The notes beneath the pieces were generated by a model, which was not told where the DNA came from, did no database searches, and saw nothing but the letters and a program-made list of their open reading frames with translations. This document shows positions 57,711 through 64,000 of a DNA stretch of 64,000 nucleotides, piece by piece (within the stretch, counting starts at the first letter, position 1; every line of letters starts with the position of its first letter). The position numbers and the translations under genes are program-made. The stretch is from Magnaporthiopsis rhizophila (lineage: Eukaryota; Ascomycota; Sordariomycetes; Magnaporthales; Magnaporthaceae). The stretch is taken from positions 434,001 to 498,000 of the forward strand of contig PYSS01000010.1 of NCBI GenBank assembly GCA_003049465.1, given 5' to 3'.

Positions 57711-59500
57711 TTTGTCCTTTTTGCAAACTGATTTATAACCGCTAGCATAAATAACAAAAAATTGCTCCGGTAATTGGAAATTTGAATTTTAATATATTCG
57801 GATTGCAAAATTACTTCCCTGGCTATTTGGGGCATTTTAGAAATCCAAGGTTCGGGGTTGCTCAGGAGCGTCCTGTTACGACCACAGCTGGCAGGGGACA
57901 GAAGGGCTGGGGCTAACCCCCAGCGGGATGCCTTTACCCTGCAATCATAAAGGCCAGGGGCCAAATAATTAAAGCCAAGCTGAAAAAATCACATAACCAG
58001 GCACTTACCTAAATACAGGTGATATATCTGATATGTTTGCTATGCAATATAACGGATATAACAGATATAGCACGGTAATATATTTGTTAAATAAAAGGAC
58101 GGATATAGCAAATATAGCACGGGTTTGGCACAAAAGGAGCACGGGTATATAAGGCAAGGTTTTTTACTGTGCTAGATAATTTTTAACTGAGGCTTTAGTA
58201 TTAGTCAATCTAAATTAGCTTTAAAATACCCCTTTGGGCAAATAATAACAGATAATGTTTTTACCAAACCCCAGATCATTTGCAAAGCGACCTTGCAAGA
58301 TTAGTACTGCTTAACACCACCCTTAGGTGCCCTACCTTAGGAGCAGAAGGCCTGTGATTGTAACACGTCCTTGAAAAAATTGAAATTTGTAACTTTATAT
58401 CCAGCTTTTCCAAAACCGAATTTGGATTGAAAAAAGCAAAGCCAGTTTTTCGGAAGCCTTTTTGGATATTTTTTTTGGTTATAAAATTAAAAAATACTGC
58501 TTTAAATGCCGAAAGGAACTCGATTTTAGTTATATGGCTAATATATAATTTTATCAGGTTTTTAATTTTTTAACCGTATATTTTTTTTAATAAGCTAAAA
58601 TACCCAACGTTAAGCAATTAAAAAAAGTAAAATGAATACAAAAATATGCAATATATAATAATATTATATTTTTGGTAATAAAGTTTAAAATTTATCGAGT
58701 GGTAATTTTTGTAATTATCCAATATTAACAAATGATAGGTGCTTTTTGTATATAATATAATATGCTTATCGAAATGCTAAATTTATTTCAGGCCGAGCTT
58801 GTTTATAATCCATCCGTTAAAATTTGTTAAAATAATTTAATTATATAAAAGGTTGGTTTTCGAATACCAATTGGCCAAATAATACTGCTTTTTAATAATA
58901 ATAAAAAAAGGATTGCCCAATTATAATAATTAACCTTTTGGATAATTATAATCTATTTTCGGTTGCCAGGCTGGACCAGTTTTATTTTATTACAGCTTTT
59001 CGATATTATAATAATTATAATAATAGCAATTATGCTTATAAAAAAGCCGGTTTTGTTAAAATTATAAATATTATTATCCAAAATATTATATTTGGCTATA
59101 ATATTTTGCATAAAATTGAACCAGGCAAAAATAAGTTTGGGATTTTTGCATTTAGCCCTTTGGTAATTATATTTTTGAATCCAGCGCGTGCCAAGCTTTG
59201 GGCGGCATTTAACAAACTTTTCAACCCAGCATTTGCTAATAACGCCCGTATCGCGTTCGACGAGCAATCGGTTAGCTATATTTTTAATACCAGAATGCCG
59301 GGAAGGGAATGCTTGCAAATCCAGCTTAAATATGTACTTAATAAGCGCTTTCTTTTCGGATTCTGTCAATTTTTGTGTTTTGGGCATATAATTGCATCGA
59401 GCAGTTTGGCCGCGCTTCCGCCAGGCGAGGGTGGAAAAGTTTATTTCGTAAATTTTGGCGGCGCCCCGGATACTCAACTGTGGATTCGATGCGATCGCCC
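57711..59500 (-). pseudogene. Pogo transposase relic in element B (N-terminal and middle part)
   Basis: The best-preserved block, 59477-58953, keeps a 174-codon open stretch: RGAAKIYEINFSTLAWRKRG (psq-type helix-turn-helix), TESEKKALIKYIF, a NRLLVERDTGVISKCWVEKF segment, YQRAKCKNPK, and the DDE start NNIYNFNKTGFF. The C-terminal part near 57870-57715 (EYIKIQISNYRSNF, NQFAKRTN) is separated from the rest by the solo LTR and continues at 36652 on the far side of retroelement C (ANKALNKCRKAKK). Element A's relic carries the homologous sequence uninterrupted, which confirms the join. Confidence 0.87.
57874..58365 (+). repeat. Solo LTR of the C subfamily
   Basis: 492 bp from TGTTACGACC to GATTGTAACA, flanked by a perfect 5-bp duplication CGTCC (57869-57873 and 58366-58370). 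It sits in the transposase relic of element B. Its partner LTR and interior were lost, presumably by LTR-LTR recombination. Confidence 0.93.
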
Positions 59501-59673
59501 GAAGGGCTAAAATAATCTTGCGTTTGTTACTTTTGTTTGCTATTGTTTGTTATAGAGCTATTTGTAAATAAAATTGGATAAACGCGTGGATGCATCAATT
59601 GTAGCACACACTAATGTGTGGCACACACTGATAAACTACGTTATATTTTTTATTTTTATCTTTTATTATATAT

Positions 59674-59866
59674 AATATATATATTTAGTAGAAGTGCTTA
59701 TTTTTATGTCAAATTTAGCTTTTAAATTTTATAAAACTGCTTATTTTATACTTATACGATTTTTCCCCGATTTGTTATACCGCTTTTAAAACCATGAATT
59801 TGCGTGGATTTGTATGGGGATCCAAGTGGCCGGAAGTGGGGGTGGCCGGAAGGAGGTGCACTGACT
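59674..59866 (-). repeat. Right arm of outer terminal inverted repeat
   Basis: Reverse complement of 33769-33975. Ends GGTGCACTGACT followed by TA. Confidence 0.9.
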
Positions 59867-60088
59867 TATATCCAAATGCAAATCTTTATCAAATTCTCGT
59901 ATAAAATCTTCTCTTACGGGCCCGGGCTCGGCTAGCTCGTGAATGCGGAAGAAATCAAATAAAAACGGATTCATTTTTGTCAAGAAATCCGAAAGGAGCG
60001 GCATGGCCTGAACAGTCGTGACGTGCCCGGCTCCCGAGAGGATGTCTGCCCGGTTGGCTGAGGGCGGGGGATCGGCGGGTCGGGGCAC
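59867..60088 (-). pseudogene. Truncated open frame cut by the island
   Basis: Minus-strand frame starting near a possible splice acceptor (60089-60091, GGCAG) and containing SGAGHVTTVQAMPLLSDF..NPFLFDFFRIHELAEPGP and DFIREFDKDLHLDI, protein-like in composition. It runs directly into the outer TIR at 59866. If the island is removed and one TA kept, the frame ends four codons later in the left flank, so the insertion lies at the very end of a coding region, or the gene was already a fragment. I recognise no family. Confidence 0.35.
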
Positions 60089-60362
60089 CTGCCTAACGGC
60101 TGTCGAAAGGGATAATTAACACAGGTCGATGCCTGCCCAGAAACCTGAATTGGTCATCAGGTAAGGGGTGCCGTAATTTATGTTGTGTAACGGCACTGCC
60201 CCGCGTGGTCGTTGCCCTTCAGCCCTCACCGATGTCAGGGTTGGCCAGCGCCCACAAACACCAACCCATTCCATCACATCATCTGCGTCTACCGCAAAAA
60301 CATCGGGCCATCAACAGTTTCGGAATTGACGCCTGTATCCACGACAAGAGACAGACTTGAAC
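60089..60362. other. Intergenic region right of the island
   Basis: Promoter region of the kinase-like pseudogene. No further gene seen. Confidence 0.4.
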
Positions 60363-61258
60363 ATGGCCTCCCAGACAGAAGTCCCCATCATCGACGCCTC
60401 CGCCGGCGAGCTGCACATCATTGAAGTTCGGAGCTTATCAGACTTAACAGGTCCACCAAACACCACCTGGAACTACATCACCCCAGACGACCGGGTGTTC
60501 CATGGCGAGGCCGCCGGCAAGGCCAGGAAGTAGCTCTCCCTGGCAGACCTCCAGTCCGGACTCCTCGCAGTCCCAGATGACTACATCTTTCCCGAGGTCC
60601 CCAGCGGCGTGAGCCTGACAACCGTGTCGGGCAACCTGCCCACGCCGGTCCACATCAAACGCCCAGGCCTCGCCGACTACGAGATGCATGATGAAGGGGC
60701 CGAGGCCTGGTACAACGTGCCCAAAGTCGCGCTGGACGAGGCTCTCGTCATGGAGCGCATCTCAAAGGGGCCCCGGGGCTCACACCCGTACATCGTCACC
60801 TACTACGGATGCCGCGTCAACCGGGGCCGCATCACTGGTCTCGTCCTCGAGAAGCACGACTGGTCGCTCGACCAGTTCGCGGAACAGCAGATCGAAGCCT
60901 TCGCCAAGATGGACCGGGAGACCTTCTTCGCTGGGGTGCAGTCGGCCGTTCTGTTCCTCCACAGCCTCAGGCTGGCGCACAACGATATCAACAGGTACAA
61001 CATCATGGTCAGCGTGGCGGGCGAGCCCATCCTGGTCGATTTTGGAAGCTGCGGGCTCTGGGGAGCGCGTCTACAATCGGCGGGGTCCCCGGGCTGGTAC
61101 GAGGAACCATTCAACACGTCTGAGCGGAAGCACGACGACTTCTCGCTGGGAAAGTGAAGGAGTGGTTGGAGGTGAAGCAAAAGGAGGCCAAGGCAAAGAT
61201 TGAGGAGATGCAGAAGGAGAGTGCAGGCAAGACGGATTCCCCGACACCCAACATCTAG
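60363..61258 (+). pseudogene. Kinase-like protein gene with an in-frame TAG and a frameshift
   Basis: From ATG 60363 (MASQTEVPIIDASAGELHI) the frame is interrupted by TAG at 60531-60533 and continues in the same frame to 61157. The product resembles fungal small protein-kinase-like proteins: HPYIVTYYGCRV, LVLEKHDWSLDQF, FLHSLRLAHNDINRYNIMV (HND..N in place of HRD..N) and ILVDFGSCG (DFG). After DDFSLGK the frame must shift by one base to VKEWLEVKQKEAKAKIEEMQK, the usual charged end of this family, stopping at TAG 61256-61258. A lost G in GGGAAAG would explain the shift. The TAG follows AAG and could derive from CAG by a C-to-T change. With two lesions the gene is probably dead. An unseen intron is a less likely explanation. 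Confidence 0.75.
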
Positions 61259-62230
61259 GGGTATGGCGGTTGTCGGAGGGGAGTCTCGCAAAGGGGGGGG
61301 GCTTCGCGGGGGATCTGCGGGCAAGGCAGAGTATCAAGACCGCGGCACAGATTTAGACACCATCGTGGGCTCGGTCGTGCGTACCGCGCACCGGCCGAGG
61401 CCGACGAACATACAAAGCCCGAGAGTCTCCTACGCTCAACAGTCTTTCCTATTACCTAGTTCCTTAGAGATAGAGGTCAAGCCAGTCGGTCTACTACATG
61501 CGCCTCCACTTTGCAATACAAAGGACATTTTGCGCCGAGGCTGCTGTCATCAGCATTCTTCCTCCAAGATTTTGTTCCATCCGTTCCCCGACGCACGGGT
61601 CACCACCTCTGCATCACCATCATCGCCGCTACCCGTACCATCCCCAAACGAGACGGCAATCCGCACAAAGGTAGAGGGTTTCAATGGCAATCTTGGAGGG
61701 AATAGAAATTACAAGTTCCGTTGTTGTGATCGGGTAATCGGCAGCAGGCTCGTTTAAGTTCAGCTGTCAGAAAGCCCACAAGGTATACCCCCGCCTCATG
61801 CTTCAGTATGGTGACCTGCTGATACAGCCGGATGGCTGTGCCTAGAAACGGGAGGGGAGCAAGGGATGGGACGAGAAACCACCACGGACCTCCGAATAGT
61901 CGACGGGTTCAGGACCGGTAGTCGTCGGATGTATTGACCGAACGGGAGAAGTCTTGGCACGAAATTCTTAAGAGGCCGACGGTCCGTATGGTCCAAAGAG
62001 TAGGCCGCTTACTCCGAGACATCACCGCAACGCAAGCCTCCTGCCCGTGACGCGCGGTCGTGTGGCGGGAAGTCGGGACGAAAAAAAAAGGCCTGAGCAC
62101 GCGGTATCGAGAAAATAAAAGAGCAAAACAAATCCTGTCCCTAGAACAAGTTCAAAGGAAGCCACCGAGCCTGACCTCACAGCATCATCCTTATCCTTAC
62201 CTTTATCTGTTTTGCGTACACCTAGCCACT
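61259..62230. other. Intergenic region upstream of the terpene cyclase homologue
   Basis: About 970 bp without a recognisable gene; open frames on both strands are short and unlike proteins. The last 130 bases are A-rich then CT-rich (CCTTATCCTTACC) like a core promoter. Confidence 0.5.
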
Positions 62231-63176
62231 ATGGGCTTGAACGACACGCCCCCTCCGCACGTGCCGGCATGGCTGCCCGTCGTGTCGACACTGGTGCTCG
62301 GCATCGGGGCCGTGTGCTGGTACGCGACCTACATCCTCATCACGATCCGGTCCATCAAGACCAAGTCGTACGGGATGCCGCTGATGGCGACGGTGCTCAA
62401 CTGGTCGTGGGAGATCATCTACGCCTTCTATGTGGCCGAGCACCCGGTCGAGTTCGCCGGCCTGGCCGCCTGGTTTTTTCTGGATTTGGGCATGGTGTAC
62501 ACGACGGTCGTGTTCGCACCCAACGACTGGAAGATGTCCAACCCGTGGATCGGCAGGAACATGCTTTTTCTTCTCGTCTCGCTCACCGCGGCCGCCGTGT
62601 GGGGCAACTACGCGTTCGCCGAGTGGTGGGTCTCCAGGCCCGGCATCGGGCACGGCGACAAGACGGGGAAATGGTACCGCCGCCAGGAAGGGTACGACGT
62701 CATGGAGATGGCGTACTGGAGCGCGCTGCTCCCGCAGGCGTACATCAGCGCCGGCAGCTTGGCCATGCTAGTGTCGAGGGGCCACAGCGGCGGAGTCAGC
62801 TACATGATCTGGTAGGGGCTTGGACACCGCTCGGACGGCGCAGGAAACGTGGAAATATCTGACACATTTTGGTCCAAACAGGTTCGTCCGGGCGCTCGGG
62901 TCCTTCACTGGGCTGGTTGTGCTCTATGCCGTTATGTGGTGGCACTGGCCCGAAGCCCACAGCTTTTTCATCAACCCGTTTGCAGTCTTTCTCAGCGCCC
63001 TGTTCGTCATTCCGGACATGATTTACCCGTTCGTTCTGCACCACGTCCGCAAGACAGAGGTCCAGCTGCCGGATGGCCGGCTGGTCAGCGCCTACCAGGC
63101 AGCTTTCGAGAAGAACGGGATGGGGTTGGAGCAGGACATGATTGAAGACAGCAGTGAGGGCAAAATCCGGCTGTGA
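62231..63176 (+). CDS. PaxB-like integral membrane terpene cyclase homologue
   Basis: Exons 62231-62811 and 62882-63176 encode 291 residues. The PaxB/AtmB family are multi-pass membrane cyclases that close prenyl chains in indole-diterpene and meroterpenoid pathways; other homologues occur singly with unknown roles. Family-like features are KTKSYGMPLMATVLNWSWEIIYAF, DLGMVYTTVVFAP, the AYWSALLPQAYISAGSL segment and GGVSYMIWFVRALGSF across the splice junction. Hydrophobic segments near residues 12-35, 50-68, 78-92, 112-130, 165-188, 196-220 and 230-250 suggest seven helices. The intron donor GTAGGG is unusual but the codon TG|G restores a conserved Trp. No prenyltransferase, GGPP synthase or P450 lies in the window, so a pathway role is unproven. 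Confidence 0.85.
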
Positions 63177-63392
63177 TTAGAGGTGCAGATGCGCCTCTGC
63201 TGGGTTGAGCTTGGACGGAGAGAGAGAGAGGGAAGCAGAGGAGAGGGGTGATGAAGGAAGATGTGGGCGCGGGGAGAGCAGGACTTTGTTTCGAGCTAAG
63301 TACACAAGAAGCGTAATGTCGGAATTGCCGGATCTAGAATACTTGTATCTAGATGGCATGCGTGCTATCGTCATTTGGCGTTTGCTTGGCCA

Positions 63393-63986
63393 TCATAGCT
63401 TCCAGGCCACCTGCTCCAGCAGTTGCGTCTCACTCTTCCCATCCTCAAGCGCCTGCAGCAAAGCTTCGGGATCAAACGCGGGGCCACGCGGATTCCTGTT
63501 GAACTCGGGACGCCGCATGAAGGCTCTGGCCTGATCCATGTCCGAAAAGGCCTGCGCCAGCAGCTCGATCTTGTTGTCGTCCGGATCGGCATAGTACATG
63601 CTGACGGCGATGCCGTGGTGGAAGCACGAGAGTGGCTTGACGCCTATTTCCTTGCACGCGCGATAGCGGCGCAAAAGCTCACCGACGGAGCTGACGGTGA
63701 AGGCGACGTGGTCGAAGCCGCACGCCATGGCCGGCGGTGCTGCCGTCGTCGCGGACCCAGACCCGACGTCCGGTTGAGCCCTCGGCTTCGGGAGTGCCGT
63801 TGGGTCATAACGGACGGCCAGGCGGTGGTGCTCATCGTCGTAGCTCAGAAAGGTCATGTACTTGGTCCGCTGCACGACCTCGGCGCCGAGCAGCTTCTGG
63901 TAGAACTCGACGAGCGCGTCCATGTCCCGCGTGCGCACCACAAAGTGCGCCAGCTGCACGGGGCTCTGAGGCTGTGGTGAGGCCAT
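63393..63986 (-). CDS. Glyoxalase/VOC-family protein (extradiol dioxygenase-like)
   Basis: A single-exon gene of 197 residues from ATG 63986. The vicinal oxygen chelate fold binds a metal with two His and one Glu: expected ligands are His14 in QLAHFVVRTRDM, His near 93 in GFDHVAFTV and Glu near 139 in DPDDNKIELL. Other visible family parts are the FYQKLLGAEVVQR helix, MTFLSYDDEHHRLAV and GIAVSMYYADPDDN. In fungi such proteins are usually annotated as biphenyl-2,3-diol 1,2-dioxygenase-like; the activity is unproven. The Ala/Gly-rich insert between the two halves (about 66-88) is longer than usual and could be a loop. A C-terminal helical tail (about 155-197) ends VAWKL. Confidence 0.85.
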   Translation of the reverse strand: MASPQPQSPVQLAHFVVRTRDMDALVEFYQKLLGAEVVQRTKYMTFLSYDDEHHRLAVRYDPTALPKPRAQPDVGSGSATTAAPPAMACGFDHVAFTVSSVGELLRRYRACKEIGVKPLSCFHHGIAVSMYYADPDDNKIELLAQAFSDMDQARAFMRRPEFNRNPRGPAFDPEALLQALEDGKSETQLLEQVAWKL

Positions 63987-64000
63987 AATTTCTTGTTCTT

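Larger units (their letters stand above)
36223..59641 (-). mobile_element. Pogo/Fot1-type DNA transposon B, split by a 21-kb retroelement nest
   Basis: TIRs of about 42 bp: left ACATAATTTATTAGTGTG, right (reverse complement) ACGTAGTTTATCAGTGTG, each flanked by TA (36221-36222, 59642-59643). Subtracting retroelement C with its duplication and the solo LTR leaves about 1.86 kb, the same size as element A. The transposase reads 59477 to 57711 on the minus strand and resumes at 36652 to about 36500. Orientation is opposite to A. Confidence 0.87.
33769..59866. mobile_element. Outer TIR element holding the nested transposon island
   Basis: The ends are inverted repeats of about 200 bp that begin AGTCAGTGCACC at both sides and are flanked by TA (33767-33768 and 59867-59868), as expected of the Tc1/mariner-pogo superfamily. 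The differences between the arms that I could align are mostly C/T or G/A. Without its insertions (pogo A, pogo B with everything in B) the element is only about 0.8 kb and has no gene of its own, so it looks like a non-autonomous or internally deleted element. The AGTCA start resembles Fot1-type ends. The whole 26-kb block is strongly AT-rich apart from the first 90 bases of each arm. Confidence 0.85.

Noticed and set aside
58938..59510. 190-codon plus-strand frame at the right of the island
   Set aside because: Opposite strand encodes the pogo transposase with clear motifs; the plus frame is a shadow.
33769..59866. AT-rich block considered as a centromere, mitochondrial insertion or phage-like element
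   Set aside because: Every segment is accounted for by transposons with TSDs; no mitochondrial genes and far too short for a regional centromere by itself.
1..64000. tRNA, rRNA and riboswitch candidates
   Set aside because: No cloverleaf with A/B box elements, rRNA core sequence or riboswitch-like consensus was recognised by eye; a tRNAscan/Infernal run would be decisive.

Overview
The window comes from a filamentous ascomycete, most likely a Sordariomycete. The GC-rich genes carry short GT..AG introns of about 60-130 nt with CTAAC/CTGAC-type branch sites. The gene set is typical of these fungi (PAT1, GT15 mannosyltransferase, PKC1, She9/Mdm33, ARC1-like, nicotianamine synthase). A 26-kb AT-rich block of dead transposons carries C-to-T and G-to-A changes of the kind made by repeat-induced point mutation (RIP).

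Layout. 1-31.6 kb is gene territory: PAT1 (minus, runs off the left edge), GT15 alpha-1,2-mannosyltransferase (plus), mitochondrial ribosomal protein uS12m (minus), short/branched-chain acyl-CoA dehydrogenase (plus), protein kinase C (plus, six exons), She9/Mdm33 (minus), a secreted DUF3237 protein (minus), a Dal5-type MFS anion permease (minus), nicotianamine synthase (minus), an ARC1-type tRNA-binding protein (plus) and a secreted alpha/beta hydrolase (minus). The 22.1-25.8 kb interval holds only decayed fragments, including one that resembles the kinase motif DIYSLGVV.

33,769-59,866 is a nested transposon island that can be taken apart to the base. A TIR element of about 200-bp arms (TA target site) contains two 1.86-kb pogo/Fot1-type elements in opposite orientation, A (34,298-36,157) and B (36,223-59,641). 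B is split by a minus-strand chromovirus-type LTR retroelement C (36,653-57,710). C is itself split by two 7.26-kb LTR elements of a second family, R1 (plus, 37,852-45,109) and R3 (minus, 48,786-56,047). A solo LTR (57,874-58,365) sits in the right half of B. Target-site duplications support every retroelement level. All coding regions are destroyed by stops typical of RIP.

59.87-64 kb returns to genes: a truncated minus-strand open frame cut by the island edge, a kinase-like pseudogene with an in-frame TAG and a frameshift, a PaxB-like integral membrane terpene cyclase homologue, and a glyoxalase/VOC-family protein.

No gene cluster or operon-like pathway is apparent; most intact genes are independent housekeeping functions. 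The most interesting features are the fully resolvable nest, an antisense coiled-coil frame kept in the 3' part of all three retroelements, a possible mitochondrial-targeting extension of the ARC1-like protein, and signs of mutation spilling from the island into its neighbour.
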